Positions 26,301-39,540 are shown, numbered from the stretch's first letter. The stretch is DNA of 64,000 bases from Planococcus citri (GCF_950023065.1 NC_088677.1:60227469-60291468), one strand, 5' to 3'. A program made the numbers and translations. The notes: generated by a model from the sequence alone, not told the origin.

Positions 26301-27479
26301 ATTTATTTGGTAATGTTTTATAGGATATGACTGCGTCGCACGAGTCGTAAGTCCCTTCAAAAATACGACTATGCAGTTACATCTACGCTGGTGTCTGTAA
26401 AGTAACCCTTCGTGTTGTGCAGCTTGTACCGTTGAGTGGGAAAATACGTCGTTGTAGGGCTCGAAAATCATAGATAAAACTCTACTCGGTAGATTATACC
26501 AGTTATCTCGTAGTATATACCAGATAATCGAATTGTTTGTCCTTAGGGGGTGAAAAATAAAATAAACCTGGGGATGGATTTTTTTCTTCTTTGAATTTTA
26601 ATATCTGATAAATGATATTTATAAACAGAAATATCTACTTGGCGTAAAAATGGGTAGGTATATCTGATGCTCAATTGGGAGGAATTTTCGTTTATTTTGT
26701 TTACTCGAGATATTAATTTGTTCGATGAAAAAGAAAACATGGCTTTTGAGCCGAGAATATTAGATACCTATAGACTATAGTGAATGTTTGATACTCGAAT
26801 TGGTTTGAAAAGTGGAAAATATTGATAAACGAAAAATTTCCAGTGCACAACTTTCATTTTTTGGAAAAATACCCACGCTCGCTGTGTTTGTTATTCATCA
26901 TTCAACACTATAAGATAGAGTTGTTTTTTTTAATTAGTAATTTTCAACAAAAATGCTGAGAAATCGTTTTGAGCCTTTTATTCAAGTGTATTCAGCCTCC
27001 CTCTGTAAATTTTAACAAAAATCTTTTTTTTTTTTAAATTGAAAATAGACTATGTAAAAAATATTGAATTTTTGACACATTTTTTGCAACATTTTTTCAT
27101 TTGATTGAAAATTGAATCAAAAATTTAAATTTCGAGTCAAATTGAATTTTCTCTGCTTACACATTTTTGGTAATATTTAATTGTTGTGTCAAATTAAAAT
27201 AATATTACTGGGTATCAACATTTTTCAAATGAATTGTACTTATAGATAGTAATTTCAAACAAATTTTAACTGAAAATTGTTCAGTGAATTGATATAAAAT
27301 GATACCTAGATTCCTAACTTACTTATATGTTCAAATATTGAATTGAAAAATTTACCCAAATATTTCTCCTTTTTGGTGTAAATGATTTCAATTTCAAATC
27401 AAATAGAATCATTTTTTTCTGAAGAATTTTTATCTATGTACCTACTTCTGATGATCAAAATGGAAAAAAAATGATTTAA
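23301..27479. other. Unannotated stretch
   Basis: No gene is supported; open frames stay below 80 codons. A G-quadruplex-type motif at 25136-25158 is listed separately. The 23.7-26.5 kb part has fewer simple repeats than the surrounding sequence. Confidence 0.5.
25136..25158 (+). other. G-quadruplex-type motif
   Basis: Four G runs, GGGG, GGGG, GGGG and GGG, separated by 2-3 A. This meets the usual G3+N1-7 pattern and is striking in an AT-rich region. Whether it folds or acts in vivo cannot be told. Confidence 0.6.
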
Positions 27480-28320
27480 AAAAAAAACATTTCTGAGATA
27501 AAAGTAGTAACGAAACAAAATGCTAATTTTGAGCATTATCGATCATATGAGATCAAAAATAATGAAATGAGTCCATTTTTAAACTAGAGTTCCAGGTCCA
27601 AGGTTAAAACTAATTTTTCATTTTGAACATATTATTATCGATCTTATAGAATGGAAAATCGTAAATTAATTGATTTTAGGGTTGTATTGATAGATTTTCG
27701 ATCACGATAGAGCTTTAATTGAATAATTACTTAATTTTTTGGGCTTGAAATGATTGTTTGTTTCAAACAATGATCGATCACATGGAATCGAAGATCGAAA
27801 GTAAATCGATTTTTGAAGTTGAATTATTCGGTTTTTGATCATGATAGATTTTTAATCAGGAAAGTCTGATTTTCAGAAGATTTTGTTGTTAAATTTTTGT
27901 TTCAATTCCAAAAAAAAACAGATTTTTATTAAATTTTGAATTGAATTGAATTCTTACTAAATTAACTTTTGATGAATTCCAATTTCAATTTCAAATTGTT
28001 TTGAATTTTTTCCCTTTTTTTGAGGAATTTTCATTTTAATTTCAACAGTACCTAATCAAATTTTTATTTGACGGATTTTTATTAGGTTGTACCTTAATTC
28101 TATTGGTGAATTTTCATTTCAATTTCAAATCATAAATTTTGATTAAAATTTCAAATTGAATCGAATTTTTACCTGTGTGAATATTTTTTTGTATATTTCT
28201 ATTTCAAAATTCAAATTTGTTGTCTGATGAATTTTTAGTTTAGGTACTTAAATTTTGTAGGTATTCAACAGTATTTTGAACTGATTTTTGAAAAGAATCA
28301 AATAAACAGTCAACTTCCAG
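27480..28320. repeat. Degenerate GATCGATCA and AATTTCAAAT repeat block
   Basis: At 27530-27870 the words GATCGATCA, GATCATGATAGA and TTTTTAATCAGG recur about three times, suggesting an old tandem repeat with a period near 100-130 bp. TCGGTTTTTAATCAGGAAA also occurs in the 14.15 kb region. From 27890 to 28300 the sequence is low-complexity AATTGAATTTTCATTTCAA-like text. Confidence 0.4.
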
Positions 28321-30959
28321 TTGGAGTTGAAAAAAAAAAACTCCTCACCCAACTCTGGTCACAATCCTACTAGAAGTTGGGATTTCACACTTCAACTTGA
28401 TCTTGGATGTTTTCAAACAAATGATGAGTACATTGCAACAAGTAATTTTCTAAAAGTTGATGCAAATTCTACAAACTTTTTTGATTTTTTTTCAGCTTTT
28501 TCAACTTCTAGCTAGAAAGGTATATTTTTTCTTTATGTTTCCCTGTCAGAACCTACTTCTTAGTTCAACAGAATTTCTCCCCTTGGGATGACCTCTTTCT
28601 AGTTGATTTTTTTCCATCGTCATTTATTTGGAATCAGAGAGTTGAATCCCAATTTTATTCGCTCTTTTTGCAATGATTCAGCTATACATTTTGATCTTTC
28701 ATAATTTTGCATTTTTGAGTGAGAAAAAAGAATCTCCTTTTTTCAGGTTCTTACTTATTCACGTACTTACCTAGGTATTCATTTTTCATTTTTTTTTTTT
28801 ACCAAAAACTTGAATTTTGGATCTGTATTTAGCGAGTAAAATTCCATTAAAACGAGCAAGAGTATTCAAAATTTTTGAACTTGAGTTGCTAGGTGTTTGG
28901 AACATCTCTCATCGTCCGTTATTGAATTACAAAAATTGATATCCATTACCTATGTCATTTCACGTCAGACTGTGTCAAATCAAGTTAAATCAAATCTAGT
29001 CTACAAAAGCATCTCGAAACGCTCATAAGACAAAGAAAATTTTAAAATCTACATTACATCTTCCATCTAATACAAAAAATCAACGTCAAATGCATCTATA
29101 TAACTCACATATTTTCACAACAGCATTTACCTACTTGATCGTCGTTTTAGTGTTATCAAACATCGTAGCATTCTCGAATATATAAGCATTAGCACGTCAA
29201 ACAATAGAAAATACTATCATTTTCCATTAATGTGTTTTTCTTAGCATATAGCGAGACGACGACGACGAAGTTTCATAAACGAATAAACGCGCGTCTGCGA
29301 ATACAATTTGTTCGATCGTCAATCGCCGCAGCAATAATGATTGAAATAAATGGAATAAATAAATCAAAAGCGTGTTTTATAATTTCGTACACGACAAGAT
29401 GGAATAACAGCGGGAATGGTTCGGTTCAGTTCGTCGATAACGACGAGACAGGACGATTTTTTCGATTTTCCCAACTCGAAGCTCTCTCAGCTCGCATCTC
29501 GTGAAAAATAAATACATAAAGCGAACCAATCGGATGATCTTCGACGAGAATATCTGCAAAATTTTGTTTGCTTTTGAAAATCTAATTTCCGGATTCATAC
29601 ACCTTTTTTTTCTCTTTTATCGCAACAACTAGTCGTTTTTCTCTTTATATACTATAGTATAACTTTTTATACGTAATTTTTTTATCGCGTCGTGTTTTCT
29701 CTTTCATTTTGCTGTTGGTTAATTTTTCGTTATCTCGTATTTTCTTCATTTCCGTTGTAAACGATTGTATCGTACCGTTTAACTACCTATCTTCGTATTC
29801 CATTGCAGAAATCTGTGAAATAAAACGCGTTATTAATTTCGCTATTAGTATCGTTTCACGTTTCGAGCTTTTGTAAAAAGCATACTTACCAAAAATTGTT
29901 AACAGACTCGAAAGTATAAAAGGGTACAAACAGAATATAATTTCTTGGTATGTACAAGTTTCAGTGAAATTCCATCATAGCGTAGATAAATTTCTTTTGC
30001 AGTAACAACAAAAAAGAATAATGCAAGTACTCGAAAGTAAACTTTTACCAACATATTTTCCCACTTTTATGATTGAATTGAAGAAATACTATAAAGTTGA
30101 AACATTCGATAGAGCTGCGAAGCACGCTATTCAATGTCTAATTTTTCACTATCATCGTTAGATGATACTTACTATACTTACTTGGTGGCAAAAGTTTTGA
30201 ATTTTCTACCAACACTGTGGTCATATATAAGTATACGAAGGTATAAAGGTGTACATATCTATTTCATGGTGTTTTCGGGTTTAGTAAATGTAACGATTCC
30301 CTCAAGTACTTAAACTTTACCAGTAATTGTGAATTATGGATGTAGATAGAACTAGAAAGAGAGATTCAGTCACGCGAACAGTGAATCTTTTTCAAAATTA
30401 CACCACTAAAAATATAAAATAGCTAAAGTTCAAAGTTTGGTACTCTTGTTCAGAAATTTTCAATAAGTTTTTATGAAAAAAATACACGCAGATGGAAAAT
30501 TTCAATTTTTGGTCATTCCTTTAAAATGCAAGATAGGCAAGATGTTCGTCATGGGTATAGAATAATAAATTCAGATTTCACGAATCAGAGTATACTACTT
30601 ATTCAAGAGCAGATTAACAGAATTATTTCTTTTGGCACCCTCTAAAAATCACGAACTTGACTTGACTCTATAGAACAGGCCACTTTTATAGGGTTCTACT
30701 GAGCGATTAAACATTTCCAAATTGTTTTATTTTTTTGGCAAATTCGTATTTTAACAATTTTTTTTCTTCTCAAATATTTAGCATTAATTAAGCTGAAACA
30801 TTAAAAAATATCGTTTCTGAAACTGGAAAAATATTTTGGAATGCAAAGATTTTAATTTTTTAGTCATTATTGCTAATTTTAAAAAACACTCACACATTGA
30901 GCGCGAGAAGACCGATTTTTCTTCAAAAATACAAATCTTTTATGAACAAATTGAGTCAC
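28321..30959. other. Unannotated stretch
   Basis: No gene is supported. Open frames on opposite strands at 29232-29504 and 29377-29598 overlap and have no recognisable product. Confidence 0.5.
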
Positions 30960-32206
30960 TTTTTCGAAACATTTGTATAGCAATTGATCTGTTTACAATC
31001 GAATCGAATCATTTACGACTGATTTCTTGGTGAATCATTCGCAAATGCAGACGGATCAATTAATTCAAGATTGATTCGGTTTTTGTGAAACTATTGTATA
31101 GGAATTGATCTGTTTTCAAGCGAAGCGAAACGAATCAAATCGAATCATTCACAATCACAACCGATTGGCGATTGGACAAATTGATTAATTTCTAGGAATG
31201 GATTGATAGTTGGTAAATCATTCGCGAACGAATTGAATTTTTTAGTGAATCATTCGTGAACGATTTGAAAAAGTTTTAGTGAATCATTCGCAAACGAATT
31301 AAACAATTTTTGGCAAATCGTTCGCGAACGAATTGAAAATTTTTTAGTGAATCATTCGCAAACGAATTGAATAATTTTAGGTGAATCATTCGTGAGATAA
31401 TTGAATAATTTTTGGCGAATCATTCGCGAACGAATTGAATAATTTTCGGTGAATCATTCGTTAACGAATTGAATAATTTTTGGAGAATCATTCGCAAACG
31501 AATTGATTCTTGTAATGGCTCGTTCACGAACGAATCGATTCATTTACTTAATTTTTGTTGAATCATTCACGAACAAATTGATTAATTTTTGGTAAATCAT
31601 TCGCGAACGAATTGAATTTTCTAGTGAATCATTCGTGAACGATTTGAATAAGTTTTGGTGAATCATTCGCGAATGAATTGAACAATTTTTGATAAATCGT
31701 TCACGAAAGAATTGAACAATTTTCACTGAATTATTCGCGAACGAATTGAATGATTTTTGGTGAATCATTCGCGAATGAATTAAATTTTTCAGTGAATCAT
31801 TCGCGAACGAATTGAATAATTTTAGGTGAATAATTTGTGAACGAATTGAATAATTTTTGGTGAATCATTCGTGAACGAAATAAATAATTTTTGGAGAATC
31901 ATTCGCGAACGAATTGATTTTTGTAAGTGGCTCGTTCACGAACGAATCGATTCATTTACTTAATTTTTGGTGAATCATTCACGAACGAATTGATTAATTT
32001 TTGGTGAATCATTTGCGAACGAATTGATTCATATCTATAAATAATTGAAGAATTGATTAATTCGTTCGCGAATGGTTCTTTCAAAAAATTAATCAATTCG
32101 TTCATGAATGATTCCCTTAAATGAATTAAGTAATTAATACTCTCACGAACAGTTCACTCAGAATTGAATCAATTTATACGTAAACAATTCGTTTGAAAAC
32201 AGATCC
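30960..32206. repeat. TTCGCGAACGAATTGAA satellite block with inverted ends
   Basis: From about 31205 to 32035 a unit of 35-42 bp, typified by GAATCATTCGCGAACGAATT plus an AATAATTTTTGGT spacer, is repeated about twenty times. A higher-order pattern is visible: the succession starting at 31212 restarts at 31591, and the marker GGCTCGTTCACGAACGAATC recurs at about 31515 and 31928. After about 32045 the units run in the opposite direction. The ends match as an inverted repeat: GATCTGTTTTCAA at 31107-31119 and TTGAAAACAGATC at 32194-32206. A second GATCTGTTT lies at about 30987. The TTCGCGAA core is itself palindromic. I found no flanking target duplication. Confidence 0.85.
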
Positions 32207-34834
32207 ACTTGTTAATAATTCGAAAGCTGCAAACTTTTTAACCGTGGTGATTGTGTTCCCTTGTAAATACGTATTTTACAATTTCCAAAAATTGAGTACC
32301 TATATTTTTCTGAAGGCTTCATATTGTATCAAAAGTCAGCTCGTTTTTCAATAGAGAAAATTTATTACCATGACTCATCGAAGATACGAGTGTACATACG
32401 AGTATAATATGTAAATGAAAAGTTGCCCAAGCATTTGAAAAGTTCTAAGCATCAAGAAAACGAAAAGGCAAGGAACAAGGAAGCAAAGGTAAAAGAAACG
32501 GTACCTAAATGAAACTAAAAAATAAAAACTCGTTTAGTTCGGTAGGTATATTTTCTTTGTGGCATTTAAACGTGTTATCTGATTTTAGTGTACTGTGGTA
32601 AAAGAGAGGATCCCAAATAGAGATGAAACGCATCTTGTATTATGAGTTAGGAAAAGCTGAGGTACCTAAATGTAGAAAGCAGCCGTATACGTAGTTAACT
32701 TACCAATACCAATACACTCTACACACAGAGATAGGTACCTAAATGGGTATACTTAGTGAATATGGCTCATACACGATGTGGTATAGGATTTGTATTACCA
32801 TCATGTTGAGCAATAAGGGGCAAAGAAGCAAGGAGGAGTTTGAAATATCATGTTGAAAGACTCGCAGCCTCGTGGCCTGTGTAATTTTATACGTGTGTGA
32901 CGTGTTGTGCACAAATTATCCGTTCAGTGTGCGGCTACAATTTCCAAACCAATTGGAAAATTTAAATTTCGAACGAGATAAAATCGAGTGTGTTGTAATT
33001 CAACTCGGCGAATAAAAAGTTATCTCCAGTTCATTTAATTTTGCGAGTGTTTTTTTAATTTCGTGCATTTGGTCTGTACACTTTATCTATTTACGTAGTA
33101 CGTACGGAACGTACGCGAGCTGGCGAGAAAAACGCAGCGATCTAAAGGATGGTGTTTTTTTTCATTTCGTATTTTTTTTTTTTTTTTTTAAGAACGTGTT
33201 TATTCCGAGCACGCAATTGATAAGGAGTTTTGTTGTATACATTAAGCGCTTAATTTTATTTTACACGTTTTTCATTTTTCCCGCAGCGATAATTTTTAAT
33301 TTTTTTTCGACGTTAGGAATTTTTTTTTCATCCGGAGCGCAATTTTTCGTCGAATGATTTATTTAAATGCTCGCCTCGGTCGACATCTCGCTGTGTAGTT
33401 TACGCTCCTACCATAATCCCTGCGATCACCTATCCTGTGCAAGATGACGCGAATGTACATTTGTCGGCCTATAAAACGTCACTATAGCTGGGGTAATTAT
33501 TGCTCTCGGCTGAGACCTGGACCTGCAAGGGTTAGCAGGGTGTTGAACATCGGACAGGTATCGTGGCAAAGGGTGTATTTTTTGATATACGGCTGAAATA
33601 TCTGATAAAAGAATGTCCAGCCAGGAAAAAACACGACGCACCAAGCTTCAAGTCGTACCGTATATCCGAAAAAATCCAAATTCACCGGAAAATTATTGCA
33701 TTGTGTTCTGAACCAGGTGCAGAGAAAGATTGGAATGGTGAAGAGGGGTCAGTGGCAGTCAGAACGGAAGGTACATGGCGCGAAAAATATCGCAAAATAC
33801 GGATTTGCTTATTGAAGCTGAAAATAATACATGCAGGGTAGATATTCTATAAAAGGGGCAATATCTGTTCTATTCTTAAAAGATTTATTGGATTAATTTC
33901 ACTCGTGATTTTATAGTTTTTCTAAATAGTATGCGTCGTATAATGTACCTATCCTATACTCTGGTATCTTGCCTCAGCTCGATTGCGTGGCGTTTTTATT
34001 TCAGCAGAGAACAGCTTCATTATAAAATCCGTTCAAATCTCTATAGCCTAACTATGCATTATAGACTATAGAGAATGAGTCGAGGTACGCGGTGACGAAA
34101 ATCCGCTGAAAAAAAACTTTTCTAGCGGATACCAACAAATGGTGGATTGAAAATTATACTTACTTAGGTACGAATAATACGGAAGGAAAATTTCCACCGA
34201 TGATGATGATTTTTTTATCGAGCTAATTGAGTCGATTTTATAGAAAACTAAAAAGCTTTTTTATACGTCTAAATCGAATGTACGCACCTCCAAAGCTAAA
34301 CATTTTTTCGAGTGGTTTTCAACTTGAAATAAAGGTCTCCGTCTGAATTTGGTCAAAATCCGTAATTTTTTTTACAATTCGCCATCTTACCTATAGATAT
34401 TTTTATTTTCTAAACATACCCAATACCCAGCTGATTTTTCGAAATTAAGCAATCATAATGAAATTTTAGGAAAAATATGACTCCGAATTTTTCTCGAAAT
34501 TAAAAAAAAAAAAAATCGAGCTTTTGGAATTGAACTAAACAAGTACGTAATCTGTTAAGTAATTATTTTTTCGTTTGTACCTTTGGCCTTTGATTTGAAA
34601 CAAGTCCATATTTTGGGAAATAGGTGAACTGGTTCAAAAATCGCGAGAGGTAAAAAATGTTTGGTTTTTCATTGGAAGTTGGTGGCAACCGGTTACAACC
34701 CAGAGAACCGGTTTCAAAAAATTACTGAAGATTTCTGAAGCATTTTAGTTTTCTAAGATTATACTATGTTTATGTAATGCTATGATGCTTATGAGATTTT
34801 TAAAACTGAATTTTTGTATTTGTATTACTTACGA
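32207..34834. other. Unannotated stretch
   Basis: No gene is supported. 33.05-33.85 kb is more GC-rich, with overlapping open frames on both strands (up to 92 codons) and no recognisable product. It could hold an untranslated or short exon, but nothing in the sequence decides this. Confidence 0.45.
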
Positions 34835-34950
34835 TTATTTTTATTTGTATTTTTTTATGTTTCAGGTAAGCAAAAGTTCCACCAACATTGAATAAAATTA
34901 TGTACCTGTGTTGAAATTCTATTGCCTCGGCGACTTTATAAAGAGTGAGT
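34835..34950 (+). other. Possible recursive splice (ratchet) site
   Basis: A long T-rich tract ends in TTTTTTTATGTTTCAG followed immediately by GTAAGC (junction 34865/34866). That joins a good 3' splice site to a good 5' splice site, as at ratchet points of long fly introns. A second donor-like GTGAGT follows at 34945-34950. It is the better of two such sites in the window, both on the plus strand. It would matter only if the window lies in a plus-strand intron. Confidence 0.35.
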
Positions 34951-35687
34951 AATTTCGAAGGAAAAAATATGTATATTTATCTTACCTATGCTACACGCAT
35001 CTACCTATTATGTTGAGTAGGTACTCTAATATCTATCTAAACGACGAATAAAATAACGAAAAGGTTGCATAATGCTTGGCAAATTATCTTTTCATTTTGA
35101 TTTCCTTTTCACTCTACGTGAATTACACGTGCACTTGACGAATTGTAAAGGCAGCAAGTGTGCGTATTTGTATACTCGTATAGTTTGAAATAAATGCGAG
35201 GAAGTTCCAAGGACGCATGCATATGTATGCATTTCTCCAACTTACCTGTAGGTTTCCGTTTGTTCTTTTTGATGAAAGATAAAGATGTCTTTTTGGTGGC
35301 ACAAATGTATAATAACCTGTGGTGAAACGAAGATACATTAATTTAACCCGAGTTAATTGATTTTTATGCTTACTTGATCTCCCTCTCTCTCTCTCTTTTG
35401 TGTCTGTTTTATTTTACGTCATCGAGGTAGGTAACACGATATAAAAAGCTCAAAGACTGAAAAAGCAGCATGTTGAATTGTTTCGCGGTTTAATTGGCTT
35501 TTCAGCTGGGTTTCCGGGGTGATTACTTGTGAGTAATTAGGTCGAGTGGAATGTGCGTATTTTTTCTTTTTCATTTTTGTGTCGATGTTAACATAGGGTT
35601 AATTATTAAATCAAAGGTGAAAATGCTTTAAATTCGAATAATGGAGAAGATCAAAATTGATTAAGTGATGCTCTGATGATCAATGTT
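34951..35687. other. Unannotated stretch
   Basis: No gene is seen. A short CT microsatellite lies at about 35380-35396. Confidence 0.5.
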
Positions 35688-35822
35688 GCAAAGTCGTAAA
35701 AAATTGGGCGACTTTAAATTTTAAAAACTTCTTGGTTTATTAATCAATGGTAGTGCTACTCTCAAATTATCATTTCAAATAATCATAAAATTCAAAATGG
35801 GAGGTACTGAAAAAAATCCGCC
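35688..35822 (+). repeat. Diverged copy of the AAAGTCG repeat, abutting the TIR element
   Basis: AAAGTCGTAAAAAATTGGGCGACTTT and AATTCAAAATGGGAGGTACTG match the units at 36940-37170 in order. The copy runs into the left end of the 35823 element, which may have inserted in or beside it. Confidence 0.5.
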
Positions 35823-36353
35823 GTCGATGGCTTGGTTTAAATAACACGTAAGTCCAAAATCGTAAATTTTTCAGGAGAGCAAAAAAACGTTTGAAACATT
35901 TAGATGATGTTATTTGCAGTTTTACATTGCATTATTATATTTTAGGGGTCTTAATGGTATGGCCTTGATGATATTTTATAGGTTGATCAATTATAAGTAG
36001 TTAATTAAAGCGCTTTGAAAGGACATACAGGTTTTCATCATACTTACATAGGACTTACGTGGTTTTTAACAAGGACTTACGAGGTTTTCAAATTTAAATT
36101 CTTGTAGTTACATGGTTTTTATAATAGAATCCTCGTAAGTCGGACTTACGTATTTTTCATTTATTATAGAAACCTCGTATGTCGGACTTACGCGTTTTTC
36201 AATCTTAGATTTTTGCCGATTACAGCGCTAGGGTGCATTTTCGACTTACGAGGTTTTTATATTCAGATTCCTCGTTTTTTTTTAACTAAAGAAACCACAA
36301 AAAAGCATTTTCAATAAACCTGGACTTGCGTGTTTTTTAACCAAGCCATCGAC
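35823..36353. mobile_element. Non-autonomous TIR element with internal ACTTACG repeats
   Basis: The ends are inverted copies: GTCGATGGCTTGGTT starts at 35823 and its complement ends at 36353. The match continues inward for about 33 bp through an ACACGTAAGTCC segment with few changes. No transposase is present and the length is 531 bp. The subterminal word GGACTTACG followed by G and T-rich sequence is repeated internally at about 36051, 36073, 36142, 36184 and 36242. Inverted copies such as CCTCGTAAGTC lie between them (36131, 36172). Flanking bases do not give a clear target duplication, so the superfamily is open. Confidence 0.75.
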
Positions 36354-36399
36354 ACCGGCGAAATGAAAGCTTTTGATGTGGTCATCTTCATGACATCAT

Positions 36400-36576
36400 A
36401 AAAACTTTGAAGCTCAATTGTAGCTTTTTGAGGCAAAATTTTGAAAATCGAATGTCCAGTGGCTGATCTACACCATAACGGCAGTCTAGGGTCAAAATTT
36501 CAGACGTTTTTATCCAGCCGTTTAGCCGTGATGCTGTGACAAAGAATTTTGAACTTCGCTTTATATAATAGAAGAT
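36400..36576 (+). repeat. Possible retroelement 3'-end fragment
   Basis: The order TTTATCCAGCCGTTTAGC, CGTGATGCTGTGACA, then CTTCGCTTTATATAATAGAA (about 36508-36573) resembles a tail widespread in arthropod repeats: 'ccgttcagccgt..tga..gtaacagac..tttcgcatttataatat'. This is recognition from memory; no coding part is attached. Confidence 0.3.
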
Positions 36577-36939
36577 ATCACAACAATTTAAGGGCTTGAC
36601 ATAAAAAACATATATTGCAACAATTTATCAGAATCACATATCACAACATGACATGCACAAAGGGCTCAACTATTGATCAGGTACCTGAAATTACCATCTT
36701 TGGTCACCCATAGTGTGAGGACATACATAAGCATAACAGACCGAATTCTCCTTTGTATTTCTTCGCTGCAGCTACTTTATGCAGTGACGAGAGAAAGTTC
36801 CAGTTTGGTGCATGAAGCCTCAACTGTTCCAGTCACTTTGGGGTTTGGCTTAACTTGGAGTTAACACATAGACCAAGGAGGAGAATAATACAGTCACGAT
36901 CATAGTATCACATACTGGCATGGATGCTACCTCACAAAA

Positions 36940-37170
36940 GGTCGCGAAAAGTCTTGAAAAAAAGTCGTGAAAAGTTTTGATTTTTGAAAATCAACTTAGG
37001 TAAATAATCACAAAATTCAACATGGCGGGTACCTACTGAAAAAAAGTCGCGAAAAAAGGTGGCGAAAAGTCACGATTTTTGAGTATAAAATTAAATAATA
37101 CAATTCAAAATAAGGGGTAAGTACTGAAAAAAAAGTCGTGAAAAGTCGCGATTTTTGAATATCAAATTTT
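36940..37170 (+). repeat. Tandem repeat of AAAGTCGCGAAAAG units, three copies
   Basis: CTGAAAAAAAGTCGCG-like starts lie at about 36953, 37036 and 37125 (period 80-90 bp). Each is followed by AAAAGTCGCGATTTTTGA and an ATAATACAATTCAA-like segment. A fourth relative is at 35688-35822. Confidence 0.65.
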
Positions 37171-39540
37171 GGTATACACCCTGTCATACCAAAGTTGGTT
37201 CTTATGGATTTTTGAAAATTCTCCAAAAATTGAAAAATAATAATTTTGAATGCTCAAATGGTCCTATTACCTACTTATTAATTCAAGCATACCTACCTAC
37301 TTCTCCAACAAAACCACGAAAGGTGATCAAACTATCGCCCCTCCTCCTCTTCCTCCTCAGATCCTCATCGGTGTTCAATCTAAATTGGTGAAAAAATAAA
37401 TGTGCTGTAAGTAATAAAAATTCATATGCACATACTATGGGCTATGGTAATTACTAGCCAAAAAAAAATTGGCTTCGTCATGAAAATCTGCCTACCACGT
37501 TGCATAAGCACATTTTATACACTTAATGTATGTATGAAGTTTCGCGGTTGAGTGTGCCATTGTAAAAACATATATTTCGTTGACATTCCTCCTGAGAAAT
37601 TTTTTTCCTACATGAACGTGTGGATACTACCTACGAGAAACTTACACAACAACATAGGAGTATTTTTTTCCATATTCGTCTGTGTAGATTTTAAATTTCA
37701 CTACAGCTGTAATTCTGGTTATAAATCAATCACCATGTAACCGGACATGGTACAGGACACAGGATAAACTATACATAGGCTTAGATAATAGAACCCTGGT
37801 CATCGTATATGTAGGTACATATAGCCTACGTACGATGCTAGTGCAGGAGATATCCTTTTTTCAGAACTGAGGGAATTTTTATGCGTACATAAACAACGAC
37901 TCTTTGCTCGTTATTACAACCATATGACGCATTCCCAGGCAAGACCATTCCTTTAAACAATTTCGCGTCCTTTGCGCCTCCTCCCCCGCTCTAGCCTTCT
38001 TCCATATAGGTATATAGTCTTTTTCTCTTAGGCTTGTTTTTATTCTCATATACACGCGATGTACCCTCACCATCCACCACCTACCTATTATACTGTACTT
38101 GATCGTTTGCCTTTGCAATATAATATAGAAAAAAGCGCGGGTATAAAGAGGACTAGGAGGTATAGGAAAAAAAACTTATTTTATTACTAACGAGATATGT
38201 TCTGGTTGTATTTTTCTCTTTTTTTTTCCTCCATCTAGCGTTATACGCTGCGTCCTACCTTCGTTCTGGCAATATCCTTTACTCGTCTTGTTAACCCTTT
38301 AAATATCCTTTATGTTTATAGAAAAAGTTTTTATCGCTGTTTTGGTGTCCATTTTGGCTTACATACGCTTAGCCGACAGAATAGAAACGTAGCGTTAACC
38401 GTCTGCCTCGTCTCCGATCCGGAACGTTTTTCCTTTCAAATCTTTACGACTTTTCTTAAATCCGCCTTTAATTTTGCGCACCGTTATACCAAACATTCGC
38501 GTGTGTCTAACGTGCGAAAGCTGCGATCGTAAAATTGCGATATTTTCGTCCCTATAGTATGTGTGTATGATGTACTCTGTAATTTATTCCCTTCCTTTGC
38601 CCCTTTACCTATCGCTATAGGTTATTCTACTCGTATCGGATACTACTGATCGTCTGCAATGTGACGTTTGTGTTGCAATAATGTTATCTATATCGTGTGA
38701 GTTTTATGATCGTCTGTGTTACGTTTATCATCTCGAATTATCGAATTACCAGCAATGACAAGCTCGATTTACCTGCAAGAGTTATATTATTGGCAGTATT
38801 CTGCATTTGTAAATGAAAAGAGGAAAGGGCTCGTACGACGAGTTAATTTTTTAAAAAAATTGTACGATCGATTATTTTAAAATGTTTTGAACGCAATTAC
38901 GTACAGTGAAAAATACGCATCTGTGTGGTTAAAAAGTAGGTACGATAAACGTACCCCCAATCTATTTACATGAGCACTTAATTGCATCGAAAGTAATAGT
39001 ACACGCACAGTTTTTTATGGCTTTATCCTTTTTTTAATGGTATATATGCCAGCAGACAATCAGTTAGGACTATCTAAATGATTAAAATGCAACTAGCACG
39101 AATCAAAATCACGATCAAAATGTCCCGCTGACATTGATAAAGTTGAATGGCAAAAAGTACGAGTGTGACTGGAGGCTTCAGAGATAGAAATCTTGACTCA
39201 ATTTTAGCTGGAAATTGTCATTTTTTTCTCATTTACTTTGAAATTTTCTCCTCCCTCCCACTTCAAAAAATTCATGAAAAGTACGAGCAAAAATAACTTT
39301 TAAATAAACCTCTGTTAGAATATTACTCGGTAGTCGGTATAATTTTGAAAATTAAGTATATAGGTACTTGATATTTTTTCAACAAAGAATTAAGACATCA
39401 AAAATGTATCTGATTTTTTTTTTTCAAAAAAAATCAACTTCTGAATCATTGTTCAACAAGATGCCTGATCAAAAATAGATGATTACAATACATAATTATA
39501 TTATATTTTTCCCCTACCTTGGATCTCCCATTGAGGAATA
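37171..39540. other. Unannotated stretch
   Basis: No gene is supported; open frames stay below 80 codons. The sequence at 38.2-38.9 kb is relatively balanced in composition, without repeats I can name. Confidence 0.5.

Noticed and set aside
31544..31768. 74-codon minus-strand open frame with repeated IHQK/FTNDS words
   Set aside because: It is a translation of the satellite units, not a protein-coding gene.
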